A DNA stretch of 57,474 bases from JAAYCB01 sp012744395 (GTDB taxonomy: Bacteria; Planctomycetota; Planctomycetia; Pirellulales; Thermoguttaceae), in the NCBI GenBank assembly GCA_028703175.1, contig JAQVNJ010000024.1:1-57474 (forward strand), given 5' to 3'. How positions within the stretch are numbered: position 1 is the stretch's first letter; each line of letters begins with the position of its first letter. Positions 26,254 through 34,556 of the stretch are shown in pieces. A program made the translations under genes and the position numbers. Below the pieces are notes generated by a model. The model was not told the DNA's origin, made no database searches, and saw only the letters and a list, made by a program, of their open reading frames with translations.

Positions 26254-28053
26254 CTAGCCGTAGAGCGGCCCATAGGCAGCGCACGCCCGGAAGTCGCCCC
26301 CTTCCGGATCCGCGGTGCCGAAGGCGTTCCACGCCGAGGGGCGGAAGATATCCTCGGGCGGCACATTGTGCATGAAGACCGGAATCCGCAGGATCGAGGC
26401 CAGGGCGATCAAGTCAGCCCCGATATGCCCGTAGCTCATCACGCAGTGGTTGGCGCCCCAGTTGTTCATCACCGAGTAGACGTCGCGGAAAGCGCCGCTG
26501 CCCGTCAGTCGCGGGGCGAACCAGGTCGTCGGCCAGCTCGGGTCGGTCCGCAGTTGGAGCTTCTCGTCAACGTCCGGCGGGAGTTCGACGGTCACCCCTT
26601 CAGCCAATTGCAGCACCGGACCGAGGCCTTTGACCAGATTGATCCGGGCCATCGTGGCGGGCATGCCGCCGCGGGTGAGAAAATGGCTCGACCAGCCGCC
26701 GCCGCGGAAGTAGCCCGTGCTTCCCGCGTGCCAGGTGGTCGCCTCCAGGCAGGCCTTCGCCTCCGCGTCGGTGATTTCCCACCACGGCTTCATTGCCGGC
26801 TTGCCGCCGATCGTCTGCCGCCCGGTGGCGTCGAGCGTGGCCGAACCGGAATTGATCAGGTGCAGGACCCCGCCGGCGCCGTCGCCCTCGACCCGCACGC
26901 CGCTGACCCGCTCGATGGCATCCGCGCTCCAATAGGTTCGCAGGTCGGCGAACATCTGCGAGGTATTCGTCAGCAAGTGGCCGAAGAGCATGGTCGTGCC
27001 GTTCAGGGCGTCGTTCTCGGTGGCCAGGACATAGGGCGTCCGCCGGCCGTTCCAGTCGAACGACGAGTTGAGAATCGCTTCCATGAAGTCGCCGTTGGGG
27101 TAATAGTCGGTCCACTGCCGCTGGCCCTGGAACCCGGCGCAAATCGCGTTGTGGCCGAGCGCCTCTTCCCCGTGGCCGGCTTTGTCGAGGGCCGGGTTGC
27201 CGACCATCAGGTCGCGGGCGATCAGCGCCATCTTCACGCTGGTCTCCCAATCGCGGTCGAGTTGCTCGCGGCTCCGCCGGCTCTCCGGGCTGTTGAAATC
27301 CTTGCCTTCCGGGCAGTTGGCCTTGACCCAGGCCAAGGCGCGATCGTATTCCGCCTTGTCGTAAATGCCGAGGTCCATGCGGCGGATGAACTCGGTCATG
27401 TCGACCGCCTCGGAGCGCATGCCCAGGTAGTTCTCGAAAAACCCGGGATCGATCACCGATCCGGCGATGCCCATCGAGGTGCCCCCCATCGCCAGATACG
27501 ACCTGCCCCGCATCAGTGCGGCGGCGATCCCCGCCTTGGCGAAGCGGAGCAGCTTGGCGGCCACGTCCGGCGGGATCGACGCGTCGTCCAGGTCTTGGAC
27601 GTCGCGGCCGTAGATTCCGAAGGCCGGCAGCCCCTTCTGACTGTGGGCGGCGAGCGCGGCGGCCAGGTAGACCGCCCCGGGACGTTCCGTGCCGTTGAAC
27701 CCCCAGACGGCCTTCGGCGTGTGCGGGTCCATGTCCATCGTCTCCGAGCCATAGCACCAACTTCGCGTCACCGTCAGCGAGATCCCGACGTTGGCCCGGG
27801 CGAACTTCTCCGCCGTCGCCGCCGCCTCGCCCACGCCGCCGATGCACGTGTCGGCGACGACGCACTCGACCGGCTTGCCGTTGGGATAGCGGAGGTTCTT
27901 CGTGAGAAAGGCCGCCACGGACCTGGCCTGGCTCATCGTCTGTTCTTCGAGCGATTCGCGGACTCCGCCCCGACGTCCGTCAATCGTCGGGCGGATGCCA
28001 ATCTTGGGGAGGTTGCCGTCCCAGAGACTCGGTGCGCTATGTTCTGCTGCCAC
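26254..28053 (-). CDS. fucI: L-fucose isomerase
   Basis: The 599-aa product matches FucI in length (E. coli about 591) and organisation. It interconverts L-fucose and L-fuculose with Mn2+. Family segments include LPKIGIRPTIDGRRGGVRES at the start, VVADTCIGGVGEAA, VTRSWCYGSETMDM, GFNGTERPGAVYLAA, AMGGTSMGIAGS, and RSEAVDMTEFIRRMDLGIYD, which carries the metal-binding Glu and Asp. The C-terminal NNWGANHCVMSYGHIGADL supplies the metal-binding His. It begins at a GTG (28051-28053) with AAGGGA upstream. No fuculokinase or aldolase is adjacent. A secreted alpha-barrel protein lies upstream on the same strand, suggesting breakdown of fucose-containing polysaccharide, which is common in planctomycetes. 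Confidence 0.95.
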   Translation of the reverse strand: MAAEHSAPSLWDGNLPKIGIRPTIDGRRGGVRESLEEQTMSQARSVAAFLTKNLRYPNGKPVECVVADTCIGGVGEAAATAEKFARANVGISLTVTRSWCYGSETMDMDPHTPKAVWGFNGTERPGAVYLAAALAAHSQKGLPAFGIYGRDVQDLDDASIPPDVAAKLLRFAKAGIAAALMRGRSYLAMGGTSMGIAGSVIDPGFFENYLGMRSEAVDMTEFIRRMDLGIYDKAEYDRALAWVKANCPEGKDFNSPESRRSREQLDRDWETSVKMALIARDLMVGNPALDKAGHGEEALGHNAICAGFQGQRQWTDYYPNGDFMEAILNSSFDWNGRRTPYVLATENDALNGTTMLFGHLLTNTSQMFADLRTYWSADAIERVSGVRVEGDGAGGVLHLINSGSATLDATGRQTIGGKPAMKPWWEITDAEAKACLEATTWHAGSTGYFRGGGWSSHFLTRGGMPATMARINLVKGLGPVLQLAEGVTVELPPDVDEKLQLRTDPSWPTTWFAPRLTGSGAFRDVYSVMNNWGANHCVMSYGHIGADLIALASILRIPVFMHNVPPEDIFRPSAWNAFGTADPEGGDFRACAAYGPLYG

Positions 28054-28300
28054 GGTGATATCCCTTCTCAGTCAAACAGGTCAATTCCACGCCGGAGGCA
28101 CAGCACTACTCGCCACGGCAAAAAACCCCAATCCTTCCACGCCGAAGGCGTCAAGTATTGCGGCCCACCTCGCGCGCAGCGCAGCCTCGGATTGATCGCC
28201 AGGCTCGATCCGAACACCGCAGGTGTTCGAGAGCGCCGCACGGCTTGGATTGTACTCCATTTGGGCTCTGAAACAATCCTCCCAGCGACCTCTTCCCCCG

Positions 28301-28324
28301 GTTCCCAAGCTCCAGCTTGGGAAC
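28301..28324. repeat. Palindromic dispersed repeat, copy 5
   Basis: Arms GTTCCCAAGCT and AGCTTGGGAAC with a CC centre instead of GG. It lies between two genes that both read leftward, so it is not limited to converging gene ends. The 330-base gap 28054-28383 also holds a 7-bp hairpin GAACACC/GGTGTTC (28218-28234) and no gene. Confidence 0.8.
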
Positions 28325-28341
28325 GAGATGGGGCGGAGAGG

Positions 28342-28380
28342 CTGAACCCCGAACCCTGAACCCTCATCCCCTGAACCCTC
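28342..28380. repeat. Degenerate heptamer tract of CTGAACC type
   Basis: Four to five imperfect tandem copies of CTGAACC (CTGAACCCC, CGAACC, CTGAACC, CTGAACC) directly after palindrome copy 5 and ending three bases before the stop of the next gene. Shorter stretches of the same motif flank palindromes 3 and 4. Confidence 0.55.
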
Positions 28381-28383
28381 TCC

Positions 28384-30429
28384 CTACTGCCCATCCACAC
28401 CCCCCAGCTCCTCGAACCGCGCTGCCGCGTTCAAGAAATGGGCTGTCAGCCAGAACACGGTCCAATCCTCCACGTATCCTCCGCGGAGGCCAAACACGCT
28501 CTCCACGCGGCCCCGTTGGGCGTAGTTGGTGTGCTGGGGCTGCTCGCCGTGGCTTCCGTAGGGATCGAGGAGTTGGCCGCAACTGCGAAACATCAACAGG
28601 CCCAGCCGCTTCAGTCGATCGTCCTGGAGAATCTGTCCCAGCCGGTAGACGTCGGGCGCGATCAGCACGCCGTAGGCGTCGATATGCTGGTTCTGAGGCG
28701 AGACGACCGTCCATCCGCGGGTCTTGAAGGCGTGGTTGCGCAAACGCCCGGCCGGCAGATCGATATCCCAGGCGACAAGGTAGGTAAGCACGACGTCGCA
28801 GGCGTGCCTGGCCCACTGGAGGAATCGGTCTTCCCCGGTAAGTGCATAGACCGCCAAGAAGCCCTGAAACGCGGCATAGGCCCCCTCCTTGTCCTCGCAC
28901 TTCGCGTCGAGGGTGCCGCCCCAGTAGGGTTCGCGCATCTGGAGGTGCCGTTCGGCGTAGTGCTCCGCGGCCCGGATCGCCGCCCTGCGGCAGAGTTCGC
29001 TGCCGAACAGTTCCGCGGCCAGAGAGAGCGGCGCGATGAAGAAGCCTTCATCGGTCGACCGCGGCCGCCAATCGTCGCGTAGAATTCTCTGGGCGTGGAA
29101 GTCGCTCGCACGGGCCAGGAAGGCCTCCCACCTGGAGGTATCGCGGCCCGACTTCCGGCCCGCGCGGACAGCCCTTGCGAAGTTGAGCATTCCCTGCCCC
29201 TGCGAGAGCGGTTCGTCGTGGCTCCAGCGCTTCTCCTCGTAGTTGTACCAGGTGTGAAAACCGCCTTCGTAGAACTCGGCCGTGGAAAGGAAGTCGAGCG
29301 ACCTCTGGGCCATCGCCAGGGCGCCCGGATCGCCGAGCCGATCGGCGAGAACTTGCAGCGCGTAGCCGGGCGCGGCGGCCTGGCCGCACCAGCCGATCAC
29401 GAAGAACGGCCGATCCGGATACTTCTTGAAGCCGCTCGCCCCGTCCGCCTCGTGCCAGCGCTGCCTGGCAAAGCGGTACTTCGCCTCGAGAATCGCGCCG
29501 AACGTGGGAAACTCTTCAACCTGCTCGGGGCGGAACAGGTCCAGCGAAGTCCACAGAGGGCGGCGGAAACCCGAGCCTTCCCGCTCGACCGGATAGACCT
29601 CCAGGCGAAACGTCTTTTCGATCACGGCGCCGGGTTCGAGTTCCAACCAGGCTTCATCGTAGGGCAGAAATCCCGGCTGGACCGCCTTGACGACGCTCTG
29701 CCGCCCATTCGAGGCGCACGGCCCGGAAAGCAACACCAACTCGGTTGAATCCGCCGACGCGTCAGCGCCCAGCGACCACCACTGGTCCGGCAAGTTGCCG
29801 CAGGGGACGGGAGAGGGGAGGCTGTGCAGGGCCGCCCCAACGCGGCGCTTGCCCGAAACCCACTCCAGCGAAGCGAACGGCAGCGGGTAGCGGTGCTCCT
29901 CGAAGATCGCCAGCGGCGCGTCGGGGGAAAAGACAGGCGTTCGCTGGCTCCGAGCGCCCGACGGGTTGCCATAATACACGATGCCCGGCAAGAGAATCTG
30001 CCCCTTGGCCTTCGGCGCCCGCCAACGGACCGCCAGCGTCGTCTTTTCAGCCCTTGTCTTGCCCGTCCACTGCCAGCGGCGAACGCACTCGACCGCCCGG
30101 CCGCGCTCGCGGTAGGCGTCGCGGAGCCGCCATGCGCCCTTCTCCGTCTCGATCGAGCCTTCAAGGATCGTCCACGGCCCCGCCTGGCTCACCTGCCGCG
30201 GAGCCGCGTGACGCCACTCGGCGGGCCAGCCGTCCCGCCAATCGGTCGCAACCGACCAGAGTCCCTCCGCGGGCGATGTGAGCAGCAACGTCTTGCCGGC
30301 CAGCACCTCGACCGCCGACCGCCCTCCCCGCTCCACGATTCGGAAATCGGTCTTCACCTCCGGATCGCCAGCCGCGCAGGCAGCGGTAACAGACAGGGCG
30401 AGTGCGACGCCACGGCAGAAAATCCGCAT
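28384..30429 (-). CDS. Secreted protein with predicted (alpha/alpha)-barrel, possible carbohydrate-active enzyme
   Basis: A 681-aa protein with a signal peptide (MRIFCRGVALALSVTAACAA). The first ~320 residues look like a beta-sandwich (EKTTLAVRWRAPKAKGQILL, GAVIEKTFRLEVYPV). The rest is helical, with repeating hairpins such as GALAMAQRSLDFLSTAEFY, GQGMLNFARAVRAG, AYAAFQGFLAVYALTGEDRF and PDVYRLGQILQDDRLKRLGL. This resembles the six- or seven-hairpin toroid of many glycoside hydrolases and polysaccharide lyases. A conserved SHDEPLSQGQGML and PQNQHIDAYG could line a catalytic cleft. I do not recognise a named family. The downstream fucI gene on the same strand suggests a role in sugar release. 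Spacing to fucI (330 bases with a repeat) makes co-transcription uncertain. Confidence 0.65.
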   Translation of the reverse strand: MRIFCRGVALALSVTAACAAGDPEVKTDFRIVERGGRSAVEVLAGKTLLLTSPAEGLWSVATDWRDGWPAEWRHAAPRQVSQAGPWTILEGSIETEKGAWRLRDAYRERGRAVECVRRWQWTGKTRAEKTTLAVRWRAPKAKGQILLPGIVYYGNPSGARSQRTPVFSPDAPLAIFEEHRYPLPFASLEWVSGKRRVGAALHSLPSPVPCGNLPDQWWSLGADASADSTELVLLSGPCASNGRQSVVKAVQPGFLPYDEAWLELEPGAVIEKTFRLEVYPVEREGSGFRRPLWTSLDLFRPEQVEEFPTFGAILEAKYRFARQRWHEADGASGFKKYPDRPFFVIGWCGQAAAPGYALQVLADRLGDPGALAMAQRSLDFLSTAEFYEGGFHTWYNYEEKRWSHDEPLSQGQGMLNFARAVRAGRKSGRDTSRWEAFLARASDFHAQRILRDDWRPRSTDEGFFIAPLSLAAELFGSELCRRAAIRAAEHYAERHLQMREPYWGGTLDAKCEDKEGAYAAFQGFLAVYALTGEDRFLQWARHACDVVLTYLVAWDIDLPAGRLRNHAFKTRGWTVVSPQNQHIDAYGVLIAPDVYRLGQILQDDRLKRLGLLMFRSCGQLLDPYGSHGEQPQHTNYAQRGRVESVFGLRGGYVEDWTVFWLTAHFLNAAARFEELGGVDGQ

Positions 30430-30751
30430 GGGAACAGCTCCTCAATGATTGAAACGCCTCACGAGCAGTCTATCGCGGTTCGCCCTGCGCAACAACCGCG
30501 CAGGGTGGTCCGAGCCCCCCATTGCCAGTCGGCCTGGCTTGCCTTGAATCTTTCCAGTGCCGAGAGACTCGATCCAACCGAACCACGCGCGACGGCCCAG
30601 CGGAATCGGCTCACGACCTGAACACTCGACCGCCTTGACGCAATCGAATTGCTGCGCAAAGATCGGGAAATCGCCCGAATGCGTGCCTTCATGGCGACTG
30701 TCTCCTTCGAGCCAGCCTCGGCGCCGTTCGACCGACAGGAATGCCGACCTG
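30430..30751. other. Divergent intergenic region
   Basis: Holds one hairpin, CCCTGCGC (30483-30490), 7-nt loop, GCGCAGGG (30498-30505), with no T-tract. Short open frames here have no recognisable features. The rRNA/tRNA methyltransferase and the secreted barrel protein diverge from it, so promoters for both are expected but not identified. Confidence 0.45.
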
Positions 30752-31603
30752 ATGCAGCGAATCGAGTCTCTTGACGACCCGCGGGTGGCGGCCTACCGGA
30801 ACCTGCGGGAGCGGACGCTCCGCGGTGAGAACCTGTTCATTGCCGAAGCGCTGCTCGTCGTCCGCCGGCTGCTGGCGAGCCAATACCCGGTCGAGTCGAT
30901 CTTCGCGGCCGACGACGTTGCCGGAGAGCTGCGGGCTCTTGCCCCTCCCGGCATTCCCATCTACGTCGCCACAAGGCGGCTGATCGCCCAGATTGCCGGC
31001 TTCCCCTTCCATCGCGGCGCGATGGCTGTCGGTCGCCGCCGGCCGCTGCCGTCCCTCGAAGCCCTGCTGGCCCCCTTGGAACAGGAGGACGATCTGACGC
31101 TGATCATCTGCCCGGAGACAACGCAGGCAGAAAACCTGGGGATGGTCTTTCGCACGGCCGCCGCGTTTGGGGTCGACGCCGTCCTCCTGGGACAGAAGAG
31201 CTGCGACCCACTCTGCCGCCGCGGCTTGCGGGTCTCGATGGGCGGGGCGCTGACGGTTCCGTTTACACGCTCCGCGGACCTGGCCGCCGACATCCAGCTC
31301 CTGAGGAGCCGCTGGCGGTTCCGCCTCTTGGCCACCGTTCTCGACGACACGGCCCGGCGCCTGCCGGAGGTGGCCTGGCCCGACCGGGCCGGCCTGATGA
31401 TCGGCAACGAATACGCCGGGCTGAGCGAAACATGGCTCGCCGGCTGCGACGAGCGGATCACGATCCCCATGGCGGCGGCCGCCGACTCGCTGAACCTCGG
31501 CGTGGCGACCGGGATCTTCGTCTACGAACGAATGCGGGGGCGAATCGGCCACGAAGGAAGATCAGGGCGAACACGCCGCCGGCAGCCAATCGTCGACGCT
31601 TGA
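30752..31603 (+). CDS. SpoU (TrmH) family RNA 2'-O-methyltransferase
   Basis: A 283-aa SPOUT methyltransferase with an N-terminal L30e-like substrate-binding region (FIAEALLVVRRLLAS) and the trefoil-knot motifs: NLGMVFRTAAAFGVDAVLL (motif 1 with the catalytic Arg), LMIGNEYAGLSETW (motif 2) and IPMAAAADSLNLGVATGIF (motif 3). It should methylate a ribose 2'-OH in tRNA or rRNA using SAM; the exact site cannot be read from sequence. The ATG at 30752 is chosen because the conserved protein starts there; upstream in-frame codons are not conserved. It converges on a GGQ release-factor-like gene. Confidence 0.88.
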   Translation: MQRIESLDDPRVAAYRNLRERTLRGENLFIAEALLVVRRLLASQYPVESIFAADDVAGELRALAPPGIPIYVATRRLIAQIAGFPFHRGAMAVGRRRPLPSLEALLAPLEQEDDLTLIICPETTQAENLGMVFRTAAAFGVDAVLLGQKSCDPLCRRGLRVSMGGALTVPFTRSADLAADIQLLRSRWRFRLLATVLDDTARRLPEVAWPDRAGLMIGNEYAGLSETWLAGCDERITIPMAAAADSLNLGVATGIFVYERMRGRIGHEGRSGRTRRRQPIVDA

Positions 31604-31697
31604 CGGCCGACACCACCCCTTTGGAGTGCGACGATTCATCGTCGCTTTCCCCCCTTCGGAGCGCGGAACAAACCCGCGCGGCCACCAGTCACTTCGC

Positions 31698-32213
31698 TCA
31701 CCGCAGCCGCGCCAGCCCAATCTCTTGCCGAGCACGGTTGACCAGTTCGAGTGCCCGAGGTTCGAGTTTCAACAGTCTGACCAGTTGCGACGCGGAGCAG
31801 CCGAGCGCGTTTGCGGCGAGGCGGGTGTCGTGTTCCCGCGCAGCCAGGAAGTCGAGCGCTTCGGCCAGAATCACGGGAAAGTCCTCGTGTTCCGGGCTGA
31901 TCCGGATTCTTCCGCCGGCCATTCTTGCCCGCCAGGCCGGACCCGGCTGGCGATCCTCGTCCACGTGCCGGCGAACCTGAAGGGCGAGGTTCACGCGCAA
32001 GCGCGTCAAGGCCCGGCGGCGATTTTCCTCCTGGCTTCTTCGCTCGGCGGCTTCGGCCGAGACGCCCGTCGCCGGGTGAAACAGGCGGACGGCCGTTTCC
32101 ACCTTGTTGCGATGCTGGCCGCCGGGCCCGCTGCGCCGCAGCCTCTCCACTCGGCATTGCCGGTAGAGCTCTTCTGGCGGAATCGCCAGGGGATGGAGCG
32201 ATGGGTCGACCAT
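31698..32213 (-). CDS. Peptide chain release factor-like protein with GGQ motif
   Basis: A 171-aa protein carrying the class I release-factor catalytic core: RRSGPGGQHRNKVETAVRL has the GGQ tripeptide that triggers peptidyl-tRNA hydrolysis, followed by basic RRSQEENRRRALTRLR. The codon-recognition domains of RF1/RF2 are absent, as in ArfB/ICT1 and RF-H-like proteins, which rescue stalled ribosomes. After the GGQ domain there is an extra helical segment of about 80 residues (ISPEHEDFPVILAEALDFL), different from the short basic tail of ArfB. The ATG at 32213 is used; the frame continues far upstream without conservation. A ribosome-rescue role is inference. Confidence 0.8.
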   Translation of the reverse strand: MVDPSLHPLAIPPEELYRQCRVERLRRSGPGGQHRNKVETAVRLFHPATGVSAEAAERRSQEENRRRALTRLRVNLALQVRRHVDEDRQPGPAWRARMAGGRIRISPEHEDFPVILAEALDFLAAREHDTRLAANALGCSASQLVRLLKLEPRALELVNRARQEIGLARLR

Positions 32214-32471
32214 GGCAGGCGCGGTGCAAGCGGCGAATTCCTTCGGAGGCGATCGGATCAAGGGATACCGCATCCTACGGTCCGCCGCAAGGGGCCGGTC
32301 CGGCGGAGACTCGCGGCCAGCTTTCCCCGCCGGGGCTGGAAAAAGTCCTGAATGCCTGCTATCACTAATCCCTTTGGATGGCCTTCTTACGGTCCGAGTT
32401 GCTGAACCGGCCAGGTGGAAGGGGGGCCGAATCGACAGCTTCCTTAGACATGACCAGTTAGGACGATTACC

Positions 32472-33425
32472 GTGGCGATTGACTGTTTGAGTGCGGGGAT
32501 TCTGTTCGCCGACGTGGCTTGCGCGCCCGTGGCGAAGCTGCCCAGCGCGGGGGAGTTGGTCTCGACCGACCGGGTCCAACTCAGCCTCGGCGGATGCGCA
32601 TCGAATACGGCGCTCGGCTTGGCCAAAGTCGGCGTCCAGGTGGGCGTTGCGGGTTGCGTCGGCGACGATCCGTTCGGCCGCTTCATTGTCGAGGCCCTCT
32701 CGGTCGACCGGGTCGACAGCCGAGGGATCCACCAGGTGGCCGGCTGGGGGTCCGGCGCGACACTGGTCGTCAACGTGGCCGGCGAGGATCGCCGCTTCAT
32801 CAGCACGTCGGCCGCCAACACCCAGTTCCGCGTTGCCCACATCAGCGACGAATGGATCGAACAGGCGAAAGTCGTGTACATCGGCGGCTACTTCATGATG
32901 CCGAAACTCGAATCGGACGACCTTGTGCAGCTGTTCCGCAAGGCCCGCAGCCATGGTGCGAAAACCGTCCTGGATGTCGTCCTCTACGGCGATTCCGCTT
33001 ATTGGCAGCGGCTGGAGAAGATCCTTCCCGAGACCGATTTCTTCATGCCCAACGACCACGAAGCCGCCTTGATCACCGGGCTGGACGACCCGCTGGCCCA
33101 GGCCGAGAAATTCCTCGCCGGGGGCGCGAAAAACGTCGTCATCACCCGCGGCTCGGCGGGGAGCCTGCTGGTGGGAGAGGGCGGCCGCCTCCGCGCCGGC
33201 GTCTATCCCACCGAGTTCGTCGGCGGAACCGGTTCGGGCGACGCCTTCGACGCCGGGTTCATTGCCGGCCTGCTCGCCGGCGAGGACATGGCCGGGTGCC
33301 TCCGCTGGGGAAGCGCCCTGGGCGCAAGCTGCGTCCGCTCGATCACCGCGACCGAAAGCATCTTCACGCGCCCCGAAGCCAGGCAGTTCATGGCCCAACA
33401 TGCCCTGGAGATCGAGGCCCTTTGA
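32472..33425 (+). CDS. PfkB family sugar kinase
   Basis: The 317-aa ribokinase-fold protein starts at a GTG. Signature 1 is the LSLGGCASNTALGLAKVG region (GG near the N-terminus binding substrate), and signature 2 is FVGGTGSGDAFDAGFIAGLL, holding the catalytic Asp in GSGDAF and the anion hole. It phosphorylates a sugar or nucleoside; the specific substrate is not readable. The 6-phosphofructokinase gene follows after 20 bases with a strong ribosome site, so the two are probably one operon feeding hexose into glycolysis. The GTG is preceded by a weak GGACG element. Confidence 0.85.
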   Translation: MAIDCLSAGILFADVACAPVAKLPSAGELVSTDRVQLSLGGCASNTALGLAKVGVQVGVAGCVGDDPFGRFIVEALSVDRVDSRGIHQVAGWGSGATLVVNVAGEDRRFISTSAANTQFRVAHISDEWIEQAKVVYIGGYFMMPKLESDDLVQLFRKARSHGAKTVLDVVLYGDSAYWQRLEKILPETDFFMPNDHEAALITGLDDPLAQAEKFLAGGAKNVVITRGSAGSLLVGEGGRLRAGVYPTEFVGGTGSGDAFDAGFIAGLLAGEDMAGCLRWGSALGASCVRSITATESIFTRPEARQFMAQHALEIEAL

Positions 33426-33445
33426 CTCTCTGGAGGTGACAAGCG

Positions 33446-34435
33446 ATGCGGATTGGCGTGCTTTGCAGCGGCGGCGACGCTCCGGGCATGAATGCTTGCC
33501 TGCGCGCCGTCGTCCGGTCGGCCGTCTGCGCCGGCCACCAGGTCGTGGGTGTCTATCGCGGATACCAGGGGCTGTTGGATGAAGATTTCTTTGTCGGCGC
33601 CGATGGACAGGCAACGATGAACGCCCGCAGCGTCTCCGACCTTTCCAAGCTCGGAGGGACGATCCTGCGGAGCAGCCGCAGCGAGGAGTTCGGCGCGCCG
33701 CACGGACAGGCAAGGGCCGCCGCGATTCTGCGAAAACACGCCATCGACGCACTCATCCCGATCGGCGGAGACGGGACCTTCCGCGGGGCTGCGGACCTGA
33801 TCAAGCATTGGAGCGGCCTGATCGTCGGCTGCCCCGGCACGATCGATAACGACCTGGTCGGCACGGACTACACGATCGGGTTTGCCACTGCGGTGCAGAC
33901 CGGAGTCGAGGCGCTCGACAAGCTCCGCGACACCGCCGAGAGCCACGAGCGGATGTTCCTCGTGGAGGTGATGGGCCGCCACAGCGGCTACATCGCCTTG
34001 TACACGGCGCTTGCCGGAGGGGCTGAAATCGCCTGTCTGCCCGAGACCCCGACCGACGTTGCCCAGATCATTGGCCAATTGCACGCGTTGAAGGAGCGCG
34101 GCAAGAAGTCGATTATGATCGTGATTGCCGAGGGGGATGAGCATGGGGGGGCGGCGGTGCTCGAACGCGACCTGGTCGCCGCAGGCAGCCCGTTCTCGAT
34201 GCGGGTGGTCACGCTCGGCCATCTCCAGCGGGGCGGTTCGCCCGCCCCGGCCGACAGAATCCTGGCAACGACCCTCGGTGACTTCGCCGTCCGCAGCATT
34301 CTTCAAGGTCGCACGGGTGTGATGGCCGGCCAGATCGGCGGTCAATTGGTCTTGACGCCCTTTGAAGAGACATTCGGCAAACACAAGCCAGTCCCCGCGG
34401 GACTCGTCGCCCTGCTCGAGTCGATGGCCACTTGA
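33446..34435 (+). CDS. pfkA: 6-phosphofructokinase, ATP-dependent by motif
   Basis: A 329-aa group A phosphofructokinase catalysing fructose-6-phosphate to fructose-1,6-bisphosphate. Seen: GVLCSGGDAPGMNACLRAV (ATP-binding start), IPIGGDGTFRGA with Gly at the position that distinguishes ATP enzymes (GGDG, residue 110) from PPi enzymes (GGDD), CPGTIDNDL with Gly rather than Lys before TIDND, the catalytic Asp in TIDND, and EVMGRHSGYIAL. Both discriminating positions therefore point to ATP. A near-perfect GGAGGTGA ribosome site (33433-33440) precedes the ATG. It is downstream of the PfkB kinase in a two-gene operon. Confidence 0.92.
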   Translation: MRIGVLCSGGDAPGMNACLRAVVRSAVCAGHQVVGVYRGYQGLLDEDFFVGADGQATMNARSVSDLSKLGGTILRSSRSEEFGAPHGQARAAAILRKHAIDALIPIGGDGTFRGAADLIKHWSGLIVGCPGTIDNDLVGTDYTIGFATAVQTGVEALDKLRDTAESHERMFLVEVMGRHSGYIALYTALAGGAEIACLPETPTDVAQIIGQLHALKERGKKSIMIVIAEGDEHGGAAVLERDLVAAGSPFSMRVVTLGHLQRGGSPAPADRILATTLGDFAVRSILQGRTGVMAGQIGGQLVLTPFEETFGKHKPVPAGLVALLESMAT

Positions 34436-34556
34436 CGGCCTCCCCCCGCGGAGATCGCTCCGCCTCTGGCGGCGCCGTCCAGTTCGCATCCCTCGAACAC
34501 CCTGCCGCGTGGGCCGGCCACCGCGCTTCGCGCCGCCAAACGGCCGATCGCTCCCC

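Noticed and set aside
10058..28324. CRISPR array
   Set aside because: Repeats occur in pairs, in both orientations and without regular spacers; no cas genes are present.
30459..30692. 77-residue minus-strand frame in the gap before the SpoU gene
   Set aside because: Serine/arginine-rich with no ribosome site and no conserved pattern; the overlapping hairpin explains part of the composition.
32214..33752. Extension of the GGQ protein frame upstream to 33752 on the minus strand
   Set aside because: It runs antisense through the sugar-kinase gene and into pfkA and has no domain; the release-factor homology begins at the ATG at 32213.
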